From: Rhizomucor pusillus | Lineage: Eukaryota > Mucoromycota > Mucoromycetes > Mucorales > Lichtheimiaceae | Assembly: GCA_900175165.2 (NCBI GenBank) | Contig: FWWN02000619.1 | Coordinates: forward strand, 2,671 to 66,670 | DNA: 64,000 nucleotides | Direction: 5' to 3' | Shown: positions 53,042-64,000 of the stretch, in pieces | Layout: each line of letters opens with the position of its first letter | Numbering within the stretch: position 1 is the first letter of the stretch | Notes under the pieces: generated by a model | The model's database searches: none | Seen by the model: only the letters and a program-made list of their open reading frames with translations | Told to the model about the DNA's origin: nothing | Translations under genes and position numbers: made by a program

Positions 53042-54017
53042 TTAAAAGTCTTCCTCGTCTCTTTTGTATGCGATGATGGTAGTAACTTTGTGAGCGGACG
53101 TTGCAAAAGACTTGAGTCTCATATGCTCGCCGCCACCTCTAATGAGGTGCGGATCGCTATCTCCCCAAGTACTTGGAAACTCTACGTCCTTGTCGGTATG
53201 CACGAGGACGTTGAAAGTACCTGAAAAAATATGTGAGAATTCTATGCATAATATGAATCTATTTGTTATTCTTTAGCTTACAATCTTGATCTTCTAGATC
53301 TGGCAAGAAGGTTACGCTTGCTGAGATTTGACGCATGATCGCTCGGATTTGTCGCTTTGTGTCCTGACTGAGGATATTTGACTCGTCTTGTTCCTCAGCT
53401 TGTCTCTCATTCATTCTACAAGAAAAGGACCCCTTTTCAATGCCTTTTGCGCAAAGGATATCAGTGATCTATACCTACTGGGATGGTTCTTGCGCGGTCT
53501 TATCGACCTGTATATCGAACATCCATCGCTCGAGAGTTTCGCCGGTGTCCTTTTGCTTAATGACCAAGACGAGCTTGCTTAACTTATTCGTTCGTAACCA
53601 TACTGTACATATTGGGTGACAAAGTGTTTGCTTAGTTAGAACCTACGGATGCATAGACGTGTTTTTTACAATGTAATGTTTGGAATCGTACCTCTCACTT
53701 GCTCTATGATCTGATTGATATATGCCTTGAGCTCTGGGTTATGTGTTACGAATAAGGGTATCCCGAACTTGTTTTTGACGCTGAAATCCTCTTTGGGGTA
53801 GATGCCCCGCTGGTACAATATACTTTGATTGCAAGGTTGTTCAATGTCAATTGCTAACGTGGCAGACGAGCACTGGTAAGTGGTTGGTACCTATTTACAC
53901 AATATTCTGCGCAAAAGACATTAGCATAGCAGGATAATGGTGGGATGACACGTCTGATCTTGTACCAAAGAAATCAACCACGACATGAGTTGATCCTTCT
54001 AAAGAAACTGTGTCCAT
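53042..54017 (-). CDS. MAD2: MAD2, spindle assembly checkpoint HORMA protein
   Basis: Six exons on the minus strand: 54017-53966, 53906-53891, 53822-53692, 53602-53479, 53415-53282 and 53220-53042. They sum to 211 codons plus stop, usual for Mad2. Reading through: MDTVSLEGSTHVVVDFF, then a 16-nt microexon for EYCVN, then SILYQRGIYPKEDFSVKNKF, KLVLVIKQKDTGETLERWMF, IRAIMRQISASVTFLPDLED, and the safety-belt C-terminus CTFNVLVHTDKDVEFPSTW with SFATSAHKVTTIIAYK. Mad2 binds Mad1 and Cdc20 at unattached kinetochores and restrains the anaphase-promoting complex. The microexon is flanked by CAG and GTACC and keeps the frame. The gene is convergent with VPS4, about 290 bp apart. Confidence 0.93.
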
Positions 54018-55257
54018 TTTGGAAAGTGTCGCACAGACGACTCCTGCTTGCCCACCAGGTTCCAAAAATCATTTTCTCCGGTTTCGGCTTCTCTCTTCTT
54101 TCACCTTTCTTTTTCCAAGTTGGCTGTGTATATAACAGTGATACTGGAATTTCATACGTTGCATAAATGGTGATATACATAGATCGCTGTTACGTGTAGC
54201 GTGTCCACGACGATTGTTGGCGAAAATGAATATTCTTTTGTCTCAAAAAATGCGTTTATTTGCAGTATGCAGGTATGCAAGAACTGACAGGCCCATAGAC
54301 TGTGGACCCGTTCTTAGAACAAGAACTTGGAACGTGTTGTCATCTTTGTATCTAAAAAAAGTAACCTGCCGGCCTGTATTGGCGATTTTACGCGTCGCAT
54401 GCGCGCTGCGTACTAGCAGATAAGCTCCATGGGCAATTCCTCCGTCATATTCCGAGGGCGGTATTTGCTATGTCTAGTATTGCATTTATTTCCCACGGGA
54501 AACATTGAAAAGGGAGCGGCCGAGTCGGCAACGTAGTGTTGGATGCTGGGAAAAGCAAGCCATGCGTTGTTAATCTGCATAAGTGTCGTGCTATTCTCTG
54601 CTGTGATGATGGAATAAATCGTTGTCGTGAACGCCCAGACCCTGCTATTGACTATCATTGATGTTACGCAATGATCAAATCCTGCTGACTTTTTCAAGTC
54701 GCTCAAATTTCCTATGAAAAAAGATCCTCGAGCGGGGCAAAACGCGAAACACGAAATTTTATTTTTTTTTCTTCTCATTCGTACCTTAGCGTGCCATCAT
54801 ATTCCCATTTCTCCTTTGTCTTTTCGGTTCCTTGAAGGCCAACCAGTCGTCATCTCATATGCTCTACCTGCATTAAAATAGACTCTTTGGCCAGTAAAAC
54901 AAAAATTATTCTTTATCACTATCCTATTCCTGAGAGTTTCTTGTTTGTTGCCTGGAATTAAGGCAATGAAGTCTGGTTTGAGTAGTTCAGGCGACAGGAC
55001 GATCGTATGAGACGCGGGTTGTGGAGAAGTTGGACGCGTCGAGCGGGCTCTAAACTTGGGAAGAAAGACCCACGCGTTCCTTGAACTGAGATTCCAACTC
55101 TTTCATTAGGGTCCCCTTAACATTGGATCCCAGTATCAATTCTCCTTTCTCTGTCTGTGCTTTCTTTATTATTTCCTTCTCCACCTCCTGCCAACCACTG
55201 TACCCTCTTTTACCATTCCTAAACAATCCGCAACCGATCCAATCCAATCCACCACAC
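54018..55257. other. Intergenic region between divergent genes
   Basis: 1.2 kb between the MAD2 start and the next plus-strand gene. A minus-strand frame with an ATG near 54778 (121 codons to 54413) and a short codon-like segment near 54870-54790 show no family motif and are not called. Confidence 0.35.
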
Positions 55258-56398
55258 ATGACTCAAAATATGGAAAACCATAATCCCTTCACTGTAAATC
55301 TGGAAAGACAACTTTTCGTAAGCGATCCATCCTGTCAACCGACTCGCATGATGGTGTCGCCAAAATCAACACCAGACAAAACGATGCCACTGAGTCCTGA
55401 AGATATTTCACACGCAAGTATATAAAGCCGACGCGTCAAAACATCTAATGTTCGTTCATTGACACGTCTCTGTATCGTAGTATGTAGCAACTCTCAAGAC
55501 AAGACTCCACTTTGCGCAATTCAAAATGAGTAATGGATGGACAAACAGCACACTGCACGACGTGGAAGCGCTCTGGAAAAAGCGACAGCGTGAACTGTAC
55601 GCCGAGATACCCAAACCAAGGTTCACGCAGAAGGATATTCTGGAACGACGAGCACAACAGAACGCGTCTGCAAAGTCAAAAAAGGCAAAACTGACGCGCA
55701 CATTCTCTACTCCATCTTCCTTGTCATCGCCGACAACGACGCGTAAACCCACCGATGATTCTTACTCCACACACACAGAGACGCTCCCTGACAATACTCC
55801 GACAACTCACAAGTTTCGCTACTATGAGCAACCACCAGTACGCAAACGTGAAGTAAAACAGGCTCGAGCGGCTGGGATCAGGGAGAAATGTCTGGGTGAG
55901 AAGCGTGCCGATAACAAAAGCGATACGGGTACTGGACCTGCTGAGAAATCCAACAACGTGTTATTCTCAGTAAGGTCGGATGGTGGTCGACCAGATGAGC
56001 AAGCAAATACTCTCGAGACGTTGACGTATGCCATTGACATTGCTGAAAACGCACAGCGAGATACCTGCGCCGCCTTTTCCTACCAATCATTTTCACAGCC
56101 CTTACCTGACATTGAACACATTGAGCCCAATCTGTGCGACGAAGAAGAAGCCCAAGACGATGGCAACGATAAATCATCTGATGGCAAATCTATTCGATGT
56201 CGCTCCAGATCGCCTAGCGTGGCCGAATCACCTAAAAAATGTGCGCGTTTGGATATCATGGAGCCAAAGTTACCGCAAGCTATCGCTGGGAACACCGAGA
56301 AACCTACAAGCCCACCCCCATCTCCTGTAACAGCTGCTGCGCAAGCAATCATGATGTTTTTCAATGATCACTACTCTGCTAAACCTCAAAGTAAATAA
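55258..56398 (+). CDS. Hypothetical, largely disordered protein
   Basis: Two exons: from the ATG at 55258 to a GTATAT donor near 55418, then from about 55501 to the TAA at 56396-56398. The join reads LSPEDISHATRLHFAQFKMS; the last residues of this and the following NGWTNSTLHDVEALWKKRQR look like the only folded part. The rest is rich in Ser, Thr, Pro, Lys and Glu, with several SP/TP sites (SPSVAESPKKCARL, SPPPSPV) suggesting phosphorylation by proline-directed kinases. I do not recognise the family. A nuclear role is plausible from basic clusters, but this is inference. Confidence 0.6.
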
Positions 56399-56586
56399 AA
56401 AAGTAGCAATAGCATAGCATTAGCCGCAGGGCCATCCCCTGCTGTGCTTCCACTCCAAAATCCTACCATTTCATTCACCGCGGCATTTCCCTGTTCTGGG
56501 TGTGCGTGTGTGCGACTTTTGCAGTTCGTGGCAAAAGAAGGACTACCTCGAAGGAAAGAGAGCGCGAGTGCCCGCCTTTTTGCAAC

Positions 56587-59500
56587 ATGAATAGCATCAA
56601 CAGCATTTCACAGCAGATTCTTTCGAAACTGCCTCTGTACCGTCTCAAAGGTAAGATATCTCGAACGGCCCGACAGTTGCGTTGCTACACACACGCTGAC
56701 GGTAAATGCATCGCCATCTTTCAGACCTCATCAAGGCCGTACGAGCATGCAAAACTGCAGCCGAAGAACGAGCAGTAATCCAAAAGGAAAGTGCAAACAT
56801 TCGAACGGCATTCAAGGAAGAACACAGCGACACCCGGCATGCCAATGTCTCCAAGTTGCTTTACATACACATGCTCGGCTACCCAGCACACTTTGGACAG
56901 ATGGAATGTCTCAAGCTCGTCGCTAGTCCCAAATTCGCAGACAAGCGATTAGGATATCTCGGCATTATGCTCCTCATTGACGAGAAGACAGAAGTTTTGA
57001 CGCTTGTCACAAATAGTCTTAAAAAGTAAGATTACATTGCCAGATATATTACTTGTGGGCTAACTTCCCGTGATTATAAAATAGTGATCTTAACCACAGC
57101 AATATGTACGTTGTCGGCCTGGCACTGTGTACTTTGGGAAACATTTCTTCCTCAGAAATGGCCCGTGATCTATGCTCTGAAGTCGAAAAGCTGCTGGGAA
57201 GCTCCAATACATATATTAGAAAAAAGGCCGCGCTTTGCGCGCTGCGAATCATTCGCAGAGTCCCTGAACTTTGCGAGAATTTCTTGCCAAAGACCAAATC
57301 CCTGTTGAACGATCGAAACCACGGTGTGCTTATCGCCGGCGTCACGCTTGTCACCGAAATGTGCCAGCAATATCCTGAAAACATTGACCTGTTCAAAAAG
57401 GTACGTAGCTGACAGGAGGATGCATTTGCCCTCACTTTATGGCCTTCCTCCTCACCTATATATATATATATATATATTAGGCTGTACCTCTACTGGTGCG
57501 TCATCTCAAAAACCTTGTCAGCGCCAATTTCTCTCCAGAGCACGATGTTACGGGTATCACCGATCCATTTTTACAGATAAAAATCCTTCGATTACTGCGC
57601 ATTTTGGCAAAGAATGATCAGGAGGCATCCGACGCAATGAACGATATCCTGGCCCAAGTCGCGACTAATACCGAAAGCACCAAAAATGTTGGAAACGCTA
57701 TCTTGTATGAAACTGTCTTGACCATCATGGATATCCAGAGTGAAGCCGGATTGAGAGTGCTTGCTGTCAATATTCTTGGCAAATTCTTGAGCAACAGGGA
57801 TAACAACATTCGGTATGGATGTTTTCTGCATGGCCAGACTTGTACGATCTAAAGTGGACTCAACTTTGTCTTTTTTGTGTATCCAAAGCTATGTCGCCTT
57901 AGAGACTTTGAACAAGACTGTGGGTATCGAAACTCAAGCCGTCCAGAGACATCGCAACATCATTCTGGATTGTTTGCGTGATGGCGATATCTCTATCCGT
58001 CGCCGCGCTCTCGAGCTCAGCTTTGCACTGATTAACGAAAGCAACGTCCGAGTCTTGACCCGAGAATTGCTCGCATTCCTGGAAATTGCAGATACCGAGT
58101 TCAAGCAGAGCATGACAACGAAACTTGCTCTCGCCGCAGAGCGTTTTGCTCCCAACAAACGCTGGCACGTTGATACAATGCTCCGTATGCTCAAGCTCGC
58201 AGGCAATTACGTCCGCGAGGAGGTCCTCGCCGGTTTCATCCGTTTGGTTGCCCAGACTACAGACCTACAACAATACACTGTCCAGAAATTGTATGCCGGT
58301 TTAAAGCAGGATATTTCACAGGTTCGTGATAGCTGAAAAATCGTCCTAATTCGTAGCAACCATAGCTAATTCTGTTTGCCTCGATTGCAGGAAGGTTTTG
58401 TGTTAGCTGGCGTGTGGGTCATTGGTGAATACGGCGATGTTTTGGTTGGAGGAGGCAGCTTTGAAGATGATAACACGATGATAGAGGTACGGACAAAGTA
58501 AGGAATGAAAATATCCTGAAAACATTATCTGATATAAATCCAAACAGGTGTCCGATGCTTCTGTCGTCCAACTTTTGGAATCGATTCTGGTTGGCCCTTA
58601 CGCCAATCAACTCACTCGGGAATATGTGCTGACGGCATTGATGAAGCTTTCATCTCGGCTCACGGACTCGGCTGTGCAGGAAACTATCAAGGGTTTACTT
58701 CACAAATACACTATCAGCACAGAAGTGGAAATCCAGCAGCGAGCTGTAGAATACACTCAACTTTTCGCTTTCGATAATATTCGCCCTGCCGTGCTTGAAC
58801 GAATGCCTGTTCCAGAGGGTCGTGCAATCCTAGAGACCAGCGGTAATGGACCTACCAGCCCAGGTAAGAATCAGGGATCTGCGCCAACGTTTTTTCTCAT
58901 ACTTGGCACTGACAACATTGTACTCGCTAGTGACAGAGAGAGGACGCTCAAAGGCAGGACCTAGTGACCAAGATGTAAGTTAGCAGTGGAGGAATTTGAT
59001 TTTGCAACTTTGTCCTAATGAAGTTTGCAACGTAGCTTCTGTTGGATTTGATGGGTGTCGGCATTGCCTCTGGACCTGATGAGACGAGCAGTTCGGCGGT
59101 AGCTGCTCCGGCTTCGCCTCAGAGTGCTACCTCTCCGCAGCCACAGCAAAACAGCATGGATCTCCTTGCAGACCTGTTTGGCGGCAGCTCTTCCTCAGCG
59201 ACACCCGCAACCGCACCCGCTCAACCTGCATCTTCAAGCGCTGCTGTTGGCAGCAGCGGTAATACCAACGCTTTGATGGATTTACTGGGCGGTGTCGGAA
59301 CCGATCAATCCAGTGCAACTTCTCCAACTGCGTTTGCCACCAGCAACAACAATAATAACAAAAACAACAACAACAACAACCTGGATATTCTGGCCTCTTT
59401 AGGTCAATTCTCTTCACCAGTCCAGCAACAACCCGCATCTCCATCCTTTACGAAAACAAGCCCTAAGCCTGCTGCAGCAAACAACGGATACCAAGCCTAC

Positions 59501-59909
59501 TCAAAGAATGGATTCTCCATATTCCTCACTCCATCGCGTGATCGAAACAATCCTGCAATCATCAATATTCTTACAACATTTGTAAACAGCGGAGAAGGAG
59601 GAGTTATTTCCAACTTGCAATTCCAGGCCGCAGTACCAAAGAGCCAGAAATTACAAATGGCTCCAACCAGCAATACAACCGTACAGCCAAATATTACAGA
59701 AAAGCAGCAAATGCGTATCCACAACCCACAACAGGTAAAAGTATAAAACGTTTTCTGTTCCAGACGATGACTTTTGTACTGATTGAAAACTCGCTTCTTC
59801 TTGTTAGACGCCTGTGAGACTCCGGTTGCGTATTTCCTACGTCCTCGATAACGGTGTAAAAGTAGACGATGTTGCCGAATATGGTCCCTTCCCTGAAGGC
59901 GCATTCTAA
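56587..59909 (+). CDS. APL4: AP-1 clathrin adaptor, gamma subunit
   Basis: Large subunit of the AP-1 complex, which packages cargo into clathrin-coated vesicles at the trans-Golgi network and endosomes. Ten exons: 56587-56650, 56725-57025, 57100-57400, 57481-57812, 57889-58321, 58391-58486, 58548-58863, 58931-58974, 59036-59734 and 59808-59909, giving 895 codons. The trunk holds the armadillo/HEAT solenoid with near-invariant stretches such as [40 protein letters not shown] and [16 protein letters not shown]. The hinge (exons 8-9) is Ser/Ala/Gln-rich, with LLLDLMG and NALMDLLGG clathrin-box-like motifs and a poly-Asn/Lys stretch near 59350. The C-terminus ([20 protein letters not shown] onward) is the gamma-ear domain. 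It starts slightly longer than animal homologues. Confidence 0.93.
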
Positions 59910-60044
59910 TATCGTTAAAAAGAAAAAATCAAGAGAGATTTTTAAATGCAAAAAAAAACAGCAATATATACAATTATATATAACATTATTATACTTATGT
60001 TGTTTCCTTGCTTCGTCAGGAGTCTTTCTAACGTCAGGAGGAGT

Positions 60045-63000
60045 CTATCTTGTTGCTTTGAGCTTGAATATATGTTGCGCCTTGCGTGCGTCTAGTATTT
60101 GAACCATGCATCCGTGGACAACTCCCAAGATATCCCCGGAATCCTCGTATGTCAGTCGACATCGTTTTCCTGTAATGATCTGTTCCAGCGAGCCCTGTGG
60201 GAAATAAAAGCGAAAGATATGATCATGCTTTAGTAAAGGCAACTCGACTGCAAGGAGGCGCGGTCTACTTTACTACTTGCCGTATAAATATTGTGAACTT
60301 CTATAAAGTCTTTTGCAAATACGATAATGTACGGATGTTGGTACGCCACATTTTCTGGGACGCATTCCCATTCAAAGAGCAGACTCTACTACTCTGCTTT
60401 TCGCACTGACTATCCACAAAGAACTCAATTTGGTTGTAACATAACAACCAGCGGTTGCCGGTGTAGTAAATTTTCAATGCCTTCAAGCTTGTAAACCTTC
60501 CAGCTAAGGCCTTGAGCCATGGGTCGCCGTCCCAATCCGGTATGCTCTGACGACTATTAGCTGATTTCTGCAGGTCCACTAATAAAAATCGATCTCTGCA
60601 TACGGCAACAATGTTTGTAAAACAAAAGCAGATATCGCTCACCGGTGCATTGACAGCAAATTCCTACAGGAAGCATATAAATATCGTCGAATACATAATG
60701 ATGAAAGAGCAGTGCAAGTGACCAAGAGCTTACCTTGTATATCTGGAAGAACTTTTGGTCTCTTCTTCCACTTGTATACGTCGCACCGAACATACCGCGC
60801 TTAATGTGCGATGTACGCGTCTTACTCTGCGGATCACACATGCTTTCAATAGGCTCCAATGCAATAAGCCGTCTTGACCCGCGCACACTTGGTGTATTCC
60901 GCCTTGCATAGACGAGAAGATCTTTTTGATAATATTTACCAATCTGGAAAAACTGGACCTTATTGTCGATAAACTCTTTGAATTCACCAAACTCTGCTTC
61001 GACGACATCTGATGAAATGTTTGATGAATTTGGAAGCATTTCCAGCGGGTAAGCAAGTAAAACTTCATCTATTATACAAAAGTACATTATACAACCTGTT
61101 TGATTATGCAGGAAAACAAAGCTCTCCATTTACTTGCCTGCAAGCACTATGAGCATGTGGCATTTTTGCATGATGGCTACCTGCGTAACGTTTTCAAGTT
61201 GCAATATTCGCTGTACGTAACTTCCCGTCACGTTCTTGATGTAAACACCCGTATCTGTGCCGAAAATGACCCTCTGCTGCGTGTCTCCCATACTATTTAC
61301 CGTTTCTAGTATGGTGCAGTGTAAGTTACTATCTTTTTCAACAATAAAATGCCGGCAAAAGAACAATGTTTCTATTTACCTATAGGCACGGTACAGTTGA
61401 CATTATCTATCTCATCCCAGTTGTCGCTGCTGATCCGGAACGAAGTGTCATCCAAAGTCGAGAGTTGAAATACGCCAGGCACTGTTTCCGCTGTATCTTT
61501 GCATCTTCCAGTGCACCGAGGCATTTCTCAATCTCTTGAGCCGATCCGACCGTAAAAGTATGCTGGTATCGCTGCTTATCCAGATCCACGCGTCCTCTGT
61601 GGATAAACGTTACTTTTTGCTTACCGCTGCTGTGATGATAGTAGGGAAAACACATGTGTGCTGATAAAAATCCAGCAATGCTGCTGCTGCCGCTACTGCT
61701 GGATGTGCTCACGTTCACGCTGCATGATTCAGAATCTTGTTGCTGCTGAGACTGAGTGAGAACCGCTAGCATTTGCAACGGTAATTGTCTAGCCTTGATG
61801 TAAAACGACGGCGAGTGCCTGAAATGGTCGTCGTCGTCGTCGTCGTTGTTGTTTTCGTTTTCTACAAGCTCGGTCATCAACAGAACATGGTCCAGAATAA
61901 AGATATGCACTTTGCGCCGCCGTCGACCTGCTCGCTTTGCAATAGAGATCACAGACTTGTTCTCTGGCTGATGTTTGAGCTCGCCATGATAATATATTCG
62001 CCTCCTCGGATCATTGAGCTGTAAGTTGTAGGATTCGCCTGGTGCGCAAGTCAATTTTTCGCCGAGCTTCAAAGCTTCTACGCGTTGCTTGACATCCCGC
62101 GCCATCCGCTCTGCTTTTGCTTGAATGCTTTCGACCGTGATCCGGCACGTGTTTAGATATTCGTACTCTGGAGAGGATGGTTGTGTGCTCATTATCATAG
62201 AGTCCAGGCAGTCGGCGTAGCATTGCAGCTGTCGGCGCGGCTGTCGCAAGTAAAAATATATGTTATTTCCCTTGACCATGGAAGATGAGGTATTTTCTTC
62301 TTCCTGCTGTGCCCTCCGCAAATTAGGATTCTTTTTTCAAGTGTCTCCTCCAAGAGCTGTGCGAGCATCCTATTTTGTCGCTTCTCCTTCTTGATAATAT
62401 ACTCGGCTAAAGGGATGTTTGATAAATAATGTTTCAGCTCTGTTTCTATAGCCAGCAGATGCTCGTAGAAAATATCGCCAATATCTCTGGGTATATCGAC
62501 ATCGCATTCTTCGATTTTGCCGTAAAACTCCTCGCTGCAACGTTCGAGTACACTGTAACCCGCAAGGACATTTCGGATGAATAGCTGTGGGTCTGCACGG
62601 ATAATATCATGTTCTCGCAAAGGTGTCACGATCTCCTGAAAACCCAATTATCGGTCAATCCAAATGGTCTGTGTGGACCCTTTTTCAATTACTACTCACT
62701 CTATGCAAAATTTTCATATGCATCAGATATTCTCGTTCGGATTCACGCAGATGCTTGATCGTCTGATGTTTGATCCCTGTATGAATTTCTTCCAGCTTTT
62801 CCTTGTCATCCTCAGACGGCTTATCGTACTTGTAAACCTGGTTGTTGCCATGTGAGCTGTGTGTCACGTTGTTGAATGTCGGCGCATTGTCGACAACTAC
62901 TGTACTTACTGTCTGGCGTCTTTGAATAAACGGCTCTACGGCGTTGCCACCCTTATTTCTTTGAGGCTAAAAGTAGTTCAGCAGCGAAGAGTTAGAACAA

Positions 63001-63974
63001 AACCATCTTGATTTTTATCCACGCGTACGAAGGAAAGACAAAATACCACAGTTATCTCCTTCAGAACAATACTAGGTTTGTTTGGACATCGCGGAGCATA
63101 GCAGCCTATGCCTACTTGGCATCTTGGCATGTAGCAGCGCGTGAAATTCGTGAATAAACCAACAGGCAACGTCTCCTTAGTGTCATTAACGATGCGGGGG
63201 TCCAGTGTATAAAAAGCATTAGGCGAGGAAATAAAGAACGATTCCTCTCCATTTTGGACTGATGCGGCGACAGTGCTGGTTTGCTGCATATGTTTCATGA
63301 CGTATCCTCCCTTCTCCGGATCGCCGCCTATCTTCACGGTTCTGAACAAAGGGTATGGTTTACAATGCAACAAGGTATTCGCGAGAGACAGGGAATGATG
63401 CTCAGAGAAGCTTGAATCCGTCAAGATATCTGCAAGTATATACTAGACGATGAACACGACAATAATGAGTGAACCCAGCTGTTCAGTGTAGAGACAGGAA
63501 ACTAATTCTCTCTCTCTCCATGTATGTAAATACGCAAAGCATAGAGATCGAGAAAGGTACATAGATGAATACATGTGCACTGGAGGACACCTACCATAAT
63601 TTGTGTGCTTGAGAATATCTGTAAACCGAAAACCCTTTTTACAAACTCGTCGGACAGGCCGATAGTAACGCAATATCCGTATTCTCAATGGACGTGAGGT
63701 ACCGATCTTCATGGAATAAGAAAGGACTGCTGTTTCGGTTGGCGGCAAAACCGATGTGTGCGTAGGAGCTTGACGACGGCAGCAAAGGTTGTGCTGACTC
63801 TATCACAGGCGACGTGTACGTTTGGATGTAGTCTGTTTCCGCGCGTCCACCATAATATCCATTATCATCTCTGTTGCTTTCTGCCGACATCGGGGAATAC
63901 AGAAAATCAGTCGTAGTAGTCGCGTCGTGATAATCTTCGCTTAGCCGATTATCCATTCTATATGTATCGGACAT
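60045..63974 (-). CDS. Rho guanine nucleotide exchange factor (DEP-DH-PH-CNH, Rom/Tus type); one apparent frameshift
   Basis: A multi-exon gene on the minus strand. The ATG at 63974 opens a disordered N-terminus; an exon further upstream, outside the window, is possible because TTTAG precedes it. Around 63600-63060 is a DEP-like region with the Cys-rich CYMPRCQVGIGCYAPRCP found in fungal Rom2-type exchange factors. The DH domain starts ESEREYLMHMKIL (about 62720) and continues from 62647 with PLREHDIIRADPQLFIRNVL and DIPRDIGDIFYEHLL. A frame break lies at the T6 run 62332-62337; one more base would give EKKNPNLRRAQQEEE. The PH domain has a long Ser/Gln insert (61990-61500). The CNH (citron homology) domain fills 61370-60045. 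Such proteins activate Rho1 in cell-wall integrity and polarity signalling. Exact intron borders in the CNH part are not resolved. Confidence 0.85.
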
Positions 63975-64000
63975 ACCCTAAAGTACATAAAGCTGGACAC

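Noticed and set aside
54413..54778. 121-codon minus-strand frame between MAD2 and the next gene
   Set aside because: It has an ATG but no motif, and the upstream codon-like piece does not join it convincingly.
57458..57478. TA dinucleotide run in AP-1 gamma
   Set aside because: It lies within an intron just before the acceptor; an ordinary microsatellite.

Overview
This window is nuclear DNA from a filamentous fungus, most likely an early-diverging one (Mucoromycota, probably Mucorales). Evidence: conserved single-copy eukaryotic genes are split by many short (about 50-75 bp) GT-AG introns, both tRNA genes are of eukaryotic type, and the intergenic space is crowded with decayed fungal DNA transposons. 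The genus cannot be fixed from the sequence alone.

Layout. 1-16.4 kb is a gene block, nearly all on the minus strand: a Tc1/mariner transposase, an acyl-CoA-synthetase-like gene whose catalytic motifs are all eroded, mitochondrial Lon protease, a TMEM184/OST-alpha-type membrane protein, and two multi-exon genes I cannot name. Between the last two is an unusual array of TGGCG/TGTCG cores repeating about every 22 bp (13.83-14.17 kb). 16.4-18.5 kb holds no clear gene.

18.5-47 kb is an accessory, transposon-rich island. It opens with a compact, intron-poor cluster (18.98-22.55 kb): a small ORF overlapping an HGG-type zinc-binding ORF, a divergent DDE transposase remnant, and a 576-codon ORF of unknown family split by one in-frame TAG. 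Then follow three groups of foldback MITEs, three degraded Plavaka/CACTA-like (Tnp2) copies, further DDE transposase copies (one ending in a chromodomain), a GATC-dense nonautonomous element, a Ty3/gypsy gag-protease remnant, and two tRNA genes each followed within about 30-40 bp by a related repeat. There is a 441-bp assembly gap at 24775-25215. Several elements are nested inside each other, giving a partial insertion order.

47.3-64 kb is again core genome: a large PPR protein, VPS4 (ESCRT disassembly ATPase), MAD2 (spindle checkpoint, with a 16-nt microexon), a disordered protein of unknown role, the gamma subunit of the AP-1 clathrin adaptor, and a DH-PH-CNH Rho guanine nucleotide exchange factor. 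VPS4 and AP-1 gamma both act in endosomal/Golgi traffic, but nothing suggests the neighbours form a functional cluster.

The exon models of Lon, VPS4, MAD2 and AP-1 gamma were built by hand from splice signals and reading frame, and each sums to a whole number of codons. Other multi-exon models are partial. Family assignments rest on recognised motifs, not on searches.
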